Assembly (NCBI GenBank): GCA_900073065.1
Contig: FJOG01000050.1
Coordinates: forward strand, 48,319 to 75,593
DNA length: 27,275 nt
From: Phialocephala subalpina
Lineage: Eukaryota > Ascomycota > Leotiomycetes > Helotiales > Mollisiaceae
Direction: 5' to 3'
The notes under the pieces were generated by a model. That model was not told the DNA's origin. It ran no database searches and was given only the letters and a program-made list of their open reading frames with translations. How positions within the stretch are numbered: position 1 is the stretch's first letter; the number at the start of each line of letters is the position of its first letter. A program made the position numbers and the translations under genes. Shown piece after piece: positions 1-8,047 of this stretch.

Positions 1-1411
1 ATCTCCGTTACATTATCCCTGGGCTTTCGTCATCTCTGGGTCGACCAATATGTACGTATACCAGCAGCTGTAATAGTCATACTTCTGCTAATTATGGAAA
101 TAGTGCATTGATCAGAACGGTCCAAATCAACAAGCTCAAATTGCTAGCATGGATCGGATTTATTCCCAAGCCGAGTTAACCCTGGTAGCTGGTGCCGGCG
201 TGGACGACAGCTATGGACTACCAGGAGTAAGCAAAAGAGCGCGGAAACCACAAGAAACCATTGATATCGGTCCTATCAAGCTGGTCCAGATACCTCCACA
301 TACATCTTGGACGCTACGCTCTTCAAAATGGGCCAGCCGTGGGTGGACATATCAGGAGGGTATTCTGTCAAGAAGAATGCTAGTTTTCACAGACGACCAG
401 GTGTCGTATCTTTGCAACGCGATGCACTGTGCGGAAACGGCAAACATGCCACCGGAACCGCTGAGTAAGACAAGCGATACTCCGTTTATTGGCTTTCTTG
501 CTGGAGCAGTGAATTATAATGCAAGAAACGAAGAGTTATGGGGCGAATATCGCCAAATAAAAAGCCACATAACAGAGTTCAGCAAGAGACAACTCACTAA
601 CGATTCAGACGCGTTGAATGCGATCTTGGGTATCTTCAACACTCTGCAGAGTTCGAAGGGAACGCTGCTCAAACATCTCTACGGAATGCCGATCAAGTTA
701 TCGTTGCCGTCATCTGCACTTCTCACTCCTCTTCGTTGGTATCACAACAAAGCGGCAAGGAGACGAGAAGACTTTCCCAGTTGGTCCTGGACGGGATGGG
801 ATGGCGCTGTCCACATGACCGATCCTGATATACACGTTCCCGATGATTGCATGATCAAAGTTCGGAACCAGCCCGAGAATAGAACATCTCTTTTTCAGTT
901 TATGGGTCTAGCAAGCCCATCATGGAACGGAGGTCGCTTCAGCCCTCCGAAATTATTACTGATCACATCGAAAACGATCAATGTAACACTTCGATTGATG
1001 ACTTGGGGCAATCTTAATGATTCCTTTAGTCAAGAGACTCAGAAAGGCAGGGTTAGATTCCTGGATGGCTTTCACGCTAAGCTGCCTATCACAGAGAATG
1101 TTTCAGCCTTAGTATATGCTTACCTGGACCAGGAGGCATTACCACCAGATGGGATAGTGGGAGTCATTCTAGGAAAACAAGAAAGTCAAACGGGAGTCGG
1201 AATTCTTTTGCTGGAGCCACATGGAGATTATTACCAGAGGGTTGGTATCTTACGTTATAGGGACGGACGTGGTACAGAAGCCGGTGGAGATCGCATCCCA
1301 CATATTGTATATGTGGATGCAGATGAAAATGTGTTAGACGAAATTGAAAGCATAGACACCTGCCCCCTATGGCTGCGAGGGGCAGAAGTGAGAACAGTTG
1401 GGGTAGAGTAG
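1..1411 (+). CDS. HET-domain protein, 5' end cut off by window edge
   Basis: This is the C-terminal part of a fungal heterokaryon-incompatibility (HET) domain protein. Exon 1 is open from base 1 to 51 and reads GFRHLWVDQY. A 52-bp GT-AG intron (52-103, donor GTACGT) follows, and exon 2 resumes with CIDQNGPNQQAQIASMDRIY in frame and runs to TAG at 1409-1411. Together these rebuild the classic HET core: LWVDQYCIDQ, MDRIYSQAELTLVAGAG, then SRGWTYQEGILSRRMLVF. After the core come about 300 residues of variable C-terminal region with a SWSWTGWDG motif, common in this family. The ATG at 149 is internal and should not be used as the start. HET proteins take part in allorecognition and programmed cell death in filamentous ascomycetes; the partner here cannot be told. 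The visible part shows no stop or frameshift. The N-terminus lies outside the window. Confidence 0.9.
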
Positions 1412-2124
1412 ATATACAGACGAATGAGAGAAATTTATGCAGCCCAAGATTGCGACAATTGTGTACGATAGAGCTTGGGATTCGAGTCGAAATAGATTAG
1501 GTGTAAGGGAGAGTCAGCTGGTTGATCCGGCAGCATTAGTTTCCTCGGTGAAAATACACAGACAAGACAAGAGCACTTAAAATCCTAAAGTCAATGCATA
1601 TGAAGATTCTTCTTTTCGCTGCTCGGAGTTTTGATATTACCGCACACGACACCAGGAGAATGTAGGAAGTGGGCAGTAGATGTAAGAGGATCTATCCACA
1701 ATGTTCTGCTCGGGGTAGTACAGCCCCTAGGCCGAGCTTCGAGGGTGAAGTGAAGAGGGGGCGAACAGTCACATGACAACCGTGGAGCAAATTCCATTGC
1801 TACTGACACGATCACAGAATGGTGGATAATTCGTATGAAAAATTACAAAGCCATCCAGGATCAAGAGTGAAAGAGAGAAGTGATGTTCAAACGTGGTATT
1901 CATTTTTCGACCACAAAATCTAAAGACAATGCACAAGAAACGTATGCCGGACCACCCAATGTACCTGCACCGCCCAATGCCCGATTAGCCAATGCCATGC
2001 CCCGAGCCCTAATCCCAATGTAAACCCAAATCCTTGCAATGCAATGCTGTCACCAAAACCCAGTATGCGCCAGCCATGCCAATTCCCAAATTTCTCCAGA
2101 GAGAATGTTTAATGTCTAGGCCTC
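1412..2124. other. Intergenic spacer without recognisable gene
   Basis: The stretch between the HET gene and the 2EXR-like relic has only short open frames on both strands. It contains the 3' flank of the HET gene and, around 1955-2060, a run where the words CCCAATG and CCAATGC recur several times. I see no domain, RNA gene or inverted repeat that I can support. Confidence 0.5.
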
Positions 2125-2851
2125 GTGCCTTACTTGCAAGCAACCGAGATGATGGTCTGGGGCGGGCCAACTTGCCATCTGTCGCTTCCAGCAGGAGCCA
2201 AGACTGGAGCAGCAGCGGCAAATAAGAGAGTGCAGCGCGATGCCAGTCCGCTGTTCTACTCCAGTAATCGCTTTGGGTTCTCGGACCTCGAACCTACAGT
2301 TCTTCCCTCGTTTCTTAGCCAGATCGAACGTCAAAATGCAAACTTTCTTCGCCACGTCTGCATCGACTTCCCTGCCTTTGACGATTACCGGCCCCGGAAG
2401 CGCCAAACTCCAAGGAGATAGTATCAAAACTCTGGAGCTCATTCGAGACAACTGCACAAGCCTTGCCACACTCGAGACATCGCTACATCACACTTTTCCG
2501 TTGGAATGTGCGGACTATAAGCTCGACAGCTCACCGATCGCAGTAGAGGCGCTAGACTTACTAGACGCACGCTTCAAGGCTATCTCGTCGTTAAAAGAGG
2601 TCATTGTCGACGTCTATGTATACGACGATAAACGTCTAAGCGATGATCTGAGGAAGAAGATGCGCGACTGCGGATGGACAATCAAGGTTACAAAACTGGA
2701 ACAATCGGAGTATGGCCGGGAGGAAGACGAGTATACAGATTACGAGTACGAGATGAAGAGAGAGCAAGAGAGGGAGGACGAGGCGTGGCTGGAGGAATAT
2801 TACAGGAGAAGACGTGATCCTTACTGGAAGAACGACTCAGATTACGATTGA
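2125..2851 (+). pseudogene. 2EXR/F-box-like protein, frameshifted
   Basis: Two overlapping frames together give one protein. The first (2125-2421) contains KRVQRDASPLFYSSNRFGF and FLSQIERQNANFLRHVCIDF, the pattern of the fungal 2EXR/F-box-like family, in which a reached-FYssN-F motif precedes a helical region. It then stops at TAG 2419-2421. The neighbouring frame (open from 2240) continues the expected sequence with KLQGDSIKTLELIRDNC, then LLDARFKAISSLKEVIVDVY, and ends in a charged Glu/Arg/Tyr-rich tail at TGA 2849-2851. The switch falls near 2388-2400, in a C-run (CGGCCCCGG), so one base gained or two lost would explain it. The 5' end is not clear; no convincing start or upstream exon was found. 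It could be a real pseudogene or a homopolymer sequencing error. Family assignment is by motif memory only. Confidence 0.55.
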
Positions 2852-3328
2852 ACTAGGTGAAAGGACACTCATAGTTTTGATACTAGACTAGCACTTCACC
2901 GAGAGGCTGAAGAGCCGAACTGCCGACAACATAATGGCTTCTCGGCCGCGACTTCTCCCCTCACGCACCATGTCGCCGACGCCAGGTCGATTCAACGATA
3001 AGGCGAGTCCGAACCCCGGGTGAGAGTCGGATCTTATTATAGTTGTCCTGGAATTGATCCGCTCTGACAACTTGAGCTCAAGGCTTCCACTGAATTTCAG
3101 CCACTACATGAGATCGGATTGATATTAGATTCGGGTAGGACGAAAGTGGGAAGATACCAAGAGACAATCACCAAACTCTCAAAGGCTTGATGAGGTGGAG
3201 AAAATGGAATAAGTCAAAGGTGGCAGTAGCATGAATTGTAGATTGGAACCCCCTGTAGCCCTAGCACGCCTTGTTGCCATATCTCGAGAATTAGCTTCAG
3301 AAGCTTGAATCCGATGCAATTGCGCATG
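2852..3328. other. Spacer, nothing recognised
   Basis: No coding frame of convincing composition on either strand. A 60-codon minus-strand frame (2888-3070) is low-complexity in residue use and has no family features. Confidence 0.45.
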
Positions 3329-3538
3329 CTATCGCTGTTTCTCAAACCGAGTAATCCTCCTTTCCTTTTTCAGCCTCGCAAATGCTTCAGAGCTATCTCT
3401 CAAACGTTGTCTTTCCAACTCAGCTTGATGATTCGCAAGCTTACGTTCTCTAATATCATCTGCAATCTCAGCCATGGCTATGGTGGGGATCTGCGGAGGG
3501 AGAATAATAATGGATGGTAGGTCCCCGGATCTAGACAT
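3329..3538 (-). CDS. Small hypothetical protein, possibly a terminal exon
   Basis: A 69-codon minus-strand frame whose second half is strongly helical and charged: ADDIRERKLANHQAELERQR followed by SSEAFARLKKERR. This suggests a short coiled coil rather than a random frame. An internal Met (MAEIADDI) 21 codons in is an alternative start. A CCGCAG just upstream of that Met could be a 3' splice site, so this may be the last exon of a longer gene whose upstream exon lies between 3539 and 3790. I do not recognise a family and propose no function. Confidence 0.35.
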   Translation of the reverse strand: MSRSGDLPSIIILPPQIPTIAMAEIADDIRERKLANHQAELERQRLRDSSEAFARLKKERRITRFEKQR

Positions 3539-3790
3539 CTCCCATCAGCGAGAATGCCTTTCATGTCATGGTAGGGAGGAAGAGCGGCTTGATGCCAAGC
3601 TTTCACTCCCCTGTCCCCATCATCTAAATATAATTACGTCATGCAGGGGTTCCACTTGCGACAAGCAGCGGACACCCTGCAGATCAAGGCTCACGATCCC
3701 CAATTCCCAGATCTCCTCTGCCTGGCGCGTACCTTATGCATGAGCCAATGAACGAATAGAGTTTGAGAAATAATTCCTCACTTTTATAAG

Positions 3791-4993
3791 ATGTAGAAAT
3801 CCTCTTCATCTTTTCGTGGCAAGCTATCGGAAGCTGACTCTGCCGCGCCCAGCTCTACCACACCTAGCGATCAAAAGCTGAGGGAAGCCAAAAGTGCTCC
3901 GTATCAAAGCCCGCAATATAAAATGCTGCTCGAGACCAAGGGTGGCTTTATGCGCAAATCGGAGTTGGGTATCGCGGACACAAGCAAGGCCGTTTGCCGG
4001 ACTTTCCTTGAAGCTAAGCAAATAGTTCCAAAGGATTCATTGTTTCAGGATAATCTCTTCGACGAGACGTGCGAAATGATACAAGATAAGAACGAGGCCA
4101 AGGTTATTCAAGATATCGCTCGATTGATCATTCCTTTCGCTTAGTCTTTAGCTATACGTGGCGCTAAACGTCTAAAAACTTTGATCGAAAGTGTCAACGA
4201 AGACTGGGATAATTCCATCGCTTTAACTGAGCCTCGTCCGCAACCCGATTATGCTGTTGGATTTAAGCGAATTGTATTCACCGAAGATTAGCTTAAAAAA
4301 ATCTAGCCATTTATTGGTGGCTTCTCGGAAATGTCTTTCTTCTTGGGTATATACTATATGTACTTCCCGTTTCTTACGTGCGAGGTCAAGTGCGGCGCCG
4401 CGGCACTTGATTTTGCGGACCGACAGAATGCTCACAGCATGACCCTGGCGGTAAGAGGTATTGTCGAACTCTTCAGACTTATGAAGCGTGACAAGAAGCT
4501 TCACCGGGAGATTCTCGCCTTCTCCATTTCGCACGATCACCGGACAGTCAGAATTTACGGCCACTACCCTATAATTAACGGAAACAAGACTACCTTCCAC
4601 CGCCACTCGATACATGAGCTTAGCTTCATAGCGTTAAATGGCAAGGAGAAATAGACGGCATACAAATTCACTAAAAATGTCTACGAAATATAGATGCCGA
4701 CTCACTTCAAAAGAATCTATTCGGTTATCGATAAGTTACCCCCCGATTTAGATTTTGAGGTCTCGGAGTAATCTGAGCCAGGGGAATCCGGACTTTCACA
4801 GGGGTTAGAAAGCCACCATCTCTCTGACTAATCAAGCCATGGTGCTGCATCTCTACTGGAGGATGCCGATAGTCAACTAAGCCGTGTTGCTTCGCGAGAC
4901 GTCACCTCAAACTCATCCGTATCTCAAAGAATCGAAGAGAGAGCATTCAAGAAGCCAAAGAAAAGGGGGCGGGCTGCAGAATTGCAACAGTGA
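3791..4993 (+). pseudogene. DUF7924-type protein, RIP-like nonsense mutations
   Basis: One frame runs from ATG 3791 to TGA 4991 (401 codons) without any frameshift but contains eight internal stops, at 3794, 4142, 4289, 4304, 4652, 4691, 4769 and 4829. Between stops the sequence is well conserved: SKAVCRTFLEAKQIVPKDSL, NEAKVIQDIARLII, YYMYFPFLTCEVKCGAAALD, DRQNAHSMTLAVR, HREILAFSISHDHRTVRIYG and PTHFKRIYSVIDKLPPDLDF. This matches the fungal DUF7924 family, whose core resembles a PD-(D/E)XK-like fold in my understanding (inference); its function is unknown. Several stops sit where relatives have Trp or Gln, for example the Trp before TAYKF and before MPTH, and Gln in ED-LKK. These are the TGG-to-TAG and CAR-to-TAR changes expected from RIP at CpA. 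The gene is certainly non-functional as read. Confidence 0.9.
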
Positions 4994-5018
4994 ATAGCCT
5001 CTCTGGTCATATGTCTTG

Positions 5019-5474
5019 TTTGCTACAAAGCGTTTCGGGAAAGCTGTATAATACAATGATGCCATCGAAGCGAATGAAAGCGTGACTTGGCATATTGCGA
5101 GGTTGGTATACTGGGACGTACGCAGAAATTGCCAACATTAAGCGCGGCCACATGGTGGGTTTTGAAGATATTACTGCAGAGTTCTCACTAGAGTTTTGCG
5201 GTCTTAAGGACTTGGCGGAGGAGTTGAGGATTGTTCTTTTTCGCAGTCGAGACCTGGCACCATTTACGGGAACCTACAAAGATCGCAGTATCATGTACGA
5301 CGGGATGATTAATGCGTTCAACAAAGCGATTAGCCCTTTGAAGGAGGAGTCACTGGTGAGTACATAGACGAGGTGAGGAATGGTCGTCAGGATTGTGCGG
5401 CATATTGTTGGGAGTTTTTTCATTTCTTTTTGCTACAAAGGGTCTAGGGAAAACTGTACGATACAATGATACCA
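5019..5474. repeat. 46-bp direct repeat pair flanking an open frame
   Basis: Copy 1 (5019-5064) begins TTTGCTACAAAGCGTTTCGG and copy 2 (5429-5474) begins TTTGCTACAAAGGGTCTAGG. By eye they differ at 7 of 46 positions, six of them transitions. They bracket the unassigned open frame at 5086-5367 just downstream of the DUF7924 relic. This could be a duplicated 3' flank or the edges of an inserted segment about 0.4 kb long. Confidence 0.6.
5086..5367 (+). pseudogene. Unassigned coding fragment between direct repeats
   Basis: An open frame from just after TGA 5083-5085 to TAG 5365-5367. It has no ATG near its beginning; the first Met is about 23 codons in. Residue use looks coding: GFEDITAEFSLEFCGLKDLA, then EELRIVLFRSRDLAPFTGTY and MYDGMINAFNKAISPLKEE. 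This looks like the C-terminal end of a larger protein that was truncated at its 5' side. It faintly recalls the tails of fungal kinase-like proteins, but I cannot support that assignment. It carries no internal stop, unlike the DUF7924 relic just before it. Confidence 0.35.
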
Positions 5475-5639
5475 GGGATGCCGATGAACGCACGATGAAC
5501 GCACGACGAACAAGGCATTTGACTTAAGCCAACACTTTAAGATAATGATTCCGCTGCGTCATTGTACAACACTTGATTCACGTTACGCAGCTCCGCACTG
5601 AAATGTGGAACAAGAGAAACGAAACATTCAGTTTCTACA

Positions 5640-6059
5640 TTACGGCTCCCTATCGCGAATCCACATCAAAACCCCCCATCCCCCAATAACTTCCGCTTGG
5701 GCGTGAAGCCCATAATAGTCCGTAATCCACAAATTATCACCTATCCTTATGCCCACACCGACTTGTTCCAAACCCTGCACCTCCACCTCTCCGCAGTAAA
5801 GCACCTTGTCCATCCGACTACAACCATACTTGTCTCGCAGTCACGCTGGAGACTAATATCCCTATATAAAACCCTTCTCTATGCCCTCTTCACCTCCCAA
5901 AGCAAAGTACGCATCGGACAAATTGTAGGTTGAGGGAAAGGCGATATCGGAGGGTTCGATGACGTTGAGATTGCCAGTTAGCAATAAACCGTGTAGTGAC
6001 GAGTCGTAATCTGTCAACAAATCCACCACAAATCGTGAACACAAATGTGCAGTAATCAA
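5640..6059 (-). pseudogene. Endonuclease/exonuclease/phosphatase (EEP) C-terminal relic
   Basis: The minus strand encodes the end of an EEP-fold (DNase I-like) protein. From about 6059 it reads LLLTGNLNVIEPSDIAFPST, YNLSDAYFALGG, then KYGCSRMDKVLYCGEVEVQG and GDNLWITDYYGLHAQAEV, ending at TAA 5640-5642. The family has GDxN and SDH motifs carrying catalytic Asp and His; here these positions are Asn (GNLN) and Tyr (TDYY). Both are G:C-to-A:T changes. Between ALGG and KYGC the frame crosses two TAG and one TGA. This can be read as a 60-bp GT-AG intron (5834-5893), or as coding sequence in which Trp/Gln codons became stops; the frame is preserved either way. The catalytic domain's first half is not recognisable upstream (6060-6360), so the gene is a fragment. 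Confidence 0.6.
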
Positions 6060-6542
6060 CTATTCCAGTCAAGCTGCCAGGGCTTATTTCCCTATGATAT
6101 GAAGCTACTGGATTACAAACCTCGTCCCCGGAACTGTGAAGGAAGAGAAAGACAGTTGGGATTAGTCGACAGAAGGATAAGGTCTCTTTCAGACATTTGT
6201 CCCGGCGGATGCCGAAGGACAAGTAGGCACACAGAGCTTGAGCTGCTGCCTGTCCACTTGTGGGAGGAAGCTCATTTGACTCTACGCTGTACCATAGTCC
6301 AGCGCGTACGTATTGCGGGCCGAGTCCTGCCTGGGAACTTACCGAAAATCCACTCCTAAGACTTGCCCTCTTTCTTGTATGCCAGCAGCCGCTACTCGTT
6401 TAGGTCTGACTATGGGATATTTATTCTCGTGCCCGTTATCGTCGCTACTAGGCTTAGTCGCTATCGCTTAAACTATTATCGTTATCGCTGCTCGATGGCT
6501 CACGCTTTAATAAGGAATGAAAAAAGGAGACGATCCTTTTAA
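6060..6542. other. Decayed DNA upstream of EEP relic
   Basis: No family recognised in six frames. A minus-strand 110-codon frame (5890-6222) has hydrophobic composition but no domain. It may hold degraded 5' exons of the EEP relic. A GTAAGT at about 6338-6343 on the minus strand could be an old splice donor. The part 6400-6500 has repeated TCGCTATCG-like words. Confidence 0.35.
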
Positions 6543-6665
6543 GCGGCAGCTGAGGAAGGCAATATCGAGCTAGTTCAATTACTAGTTGCTAGTGTAGATG
6601 TTAATACTAGTGTTCGATGGAGATATTATGCGATTAGCATCACTTTTAGCAACACTACTTTTTGA
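6543..6665 (+). pseudogene. Ankyrin-repeat relic
   Basis: The plus frame from 6543 reads AAAEEGNIELVQLLVASVDV followed by NTSVRWRYY, which fits one ankyrin repeat (helix pair with the hallmark GNIELVQLLL-AGADVN pattern), then degenerates and stops at TGA 6663-6665. The Gly-Ala before DVN has been replaced by SV. Only one repeat is visible; the sequence before it carries stops in the same frame. It is a scrap of a larger ankyrin protein and overlaps the tail of the convergent Myb-like relic. Confidence 0.5.
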
Positions 6666-6939
6666 GCTTCGAAGAAAAGCGCACTTGGATCGCCCTTAGA
6701 GTCCGGTCGGGGAGGGCGGCATAGATCTCTTCCCACGAGCAGCCATCCACTTCCCTCATTTTGAGTATCGTCGCATCTTTTTCTAGTGTCTATAGGGCGC
6801 GCTTTATTTGAGGCCGCACTACTGCGGAATGCACTTAGGAATGTGCGCTAGCGTTATAAGGGGTTATAGTCTCTACGGACGTCTCCTTATTAAAACGTAT
6901 GCCTAACGCTTCGGAGAAAGCAAGGAAATAGAAATGCTC
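6655..6939 (-). pseudogene. Myb/SANT-like domain relic
   Basis: On the minus strand a 95-codon stretch in one frame contains DATILKMREVDGCSWEEIYA directly followed by ALPDRTLRAIQVRFSSKLKK and then TAG at 6655-6657. The pattern of spaced Trp, SWEEI and PxR-(S/T)-xxAIQxRFxxKL fits a single Myb/SANT-like DNA-binding repeat found in many fungal proteins of unknown role. Upstream in the same frame are two TAG stops (in the stretches AHS-VHS and RAL-TLE) and then a plausible N-terminal part, FYFLAFSEALGIRF. With no frameshift and only TAG stops, the decay resembles the RIP-like pattern seen at 3791-4993. Confidence 0.55.
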
Positions 6940-7098
6940 CGGGACATATAGCAATTAAAACTCGAAGTAATACGTAATTTTACTCTCGATTCGAGTGCGT
7001 TTAAAGAAACTTCAAAATAGCTATTTTTAATACTCCCCAAGTAATGCCGACTTTACCGCAATCGAAGGGCTTCGAGAGGCTCGTAAAGGATAATAGTA

Positions 7099-7580
7099 CA
7101 GTGAGTGGCTATAAGTTTGCGCGGTTCGCGAAAAATCGCGAAAATCACACTAAAAATAGCTAAAATCGCGATTTCTAAATCAATAAATATTAGCGTTTTA
7201 ATATATATAACCGTTATTCTTTTGGGCAAACGATAAATAACTACTTCTTATATTATATACTTAAATCTTAGTTTTCTAGAACGTTAATTATAATTATTAT
7301 GTAACTTTTTAGATTTTACTTTTTAATTTTCTCGATTTTCTCGCTTATTTACATAGTAAATTCACAAATCTATAAATGTGCTTGCTATTATTTTACTTTA
7401 TAGCTTAAAAGAGGATAAAACGTAAAATTCCGAGTACGTGGAAGCATTCGCCGTGTAAATACGAAGGAAGTCCCTAAATCTAAGGTAGATTTTGGCCCGA
7501 GAACCCCTCTAAATCTCGAAGTGCCATAGGGGCATTTGGGCGTAAAAGAGCCCAGCGTTTAGACTTATGGCCACCCACTG
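7099..7580. mobile_element. TA-flanked terminal-inverted-repeat element (MITE-like)
   Basis: The left end reads CAGTGAGTGGCTATAAGTTT and the reverse complement of the right end reads CAGTGGGTGGCCATAAGTCT: 17 of 20 positions agree, and all three differences put A/T in the left end. Both ends are flanked by TA (7097-7098 and 7581-7582), the target duplication of Tc1/mariner/pogo elements. The 482-bp interior is very AT-rich in the middle and has no transposase frame, so it is a non-autonomous copy. Near the left end short palindromic TCGCGA words recur. The family was assigned from the ends only. Confidence 0.8.
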
Positions 7581-7719
7581 TAATATTAGCTATTTTTTAC
7601 AAGAGTTAGTAGGTGCTCGTGATCGGCTTAAGACTGCGTATCGCCCATCTTAAGTTGCGCGGTTAAAGACGGCGCAAAGCTGTAAGGCCGTTTGAAGTGG
7701 GGTATTAAGCTATACTTAG

Positions 7720-7914
7720 CCCACAATTGGTACAAATACCAAGGCGAGGAAGTACGGCTGGACTAGGGTGGATGACACATTTGAATCGTGGATTGAGACG
7801 TTCAAGAGCTTTGAGCTGGCAGGAATCTTGCCACCCTCGAGGGTTATTCAGGCTGAGGCTGTGGCGGGGAAGAGTGAAGTTGTGGTGCATGAGGCGAAGA
7901 CGAATAGAAAGTGA
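7720..7914 (+). pseudogene. Unassigned coding fragment
   Basis: A frame open from after TAG 7717-7719 to TGA 7912-7914 reads KYGWTRVDDTFESWIETFKS then FELAGILPPSRVIQAEAVAG and KSEVVVHEAKTNRK. Residue composition and Trp content look like real protein. There is no start codon before the conserved-looking part and upstream sequence is decayed, so it is probably the 3' end of a dead gene. I do not recognise the family. Confidence 0.35.
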
Positions 7915-8047
7915 TGGCACCGAGGCATACATTCAGTACTTTTGTTTCAGCTGTGTAATTTTGTGCATTCACAAGAAGTTATCTCGTCAACATGAACTTC
8001 CATCATAGCGTCTCTTTCGTGGATTTAACTTGACTCGGGCCCTCGGC

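Noticed and set aside
5890..6222. 110-codon minus-strand open frame
   Set aside because: Overlaps the EEP relic in another frame and shows no domain.
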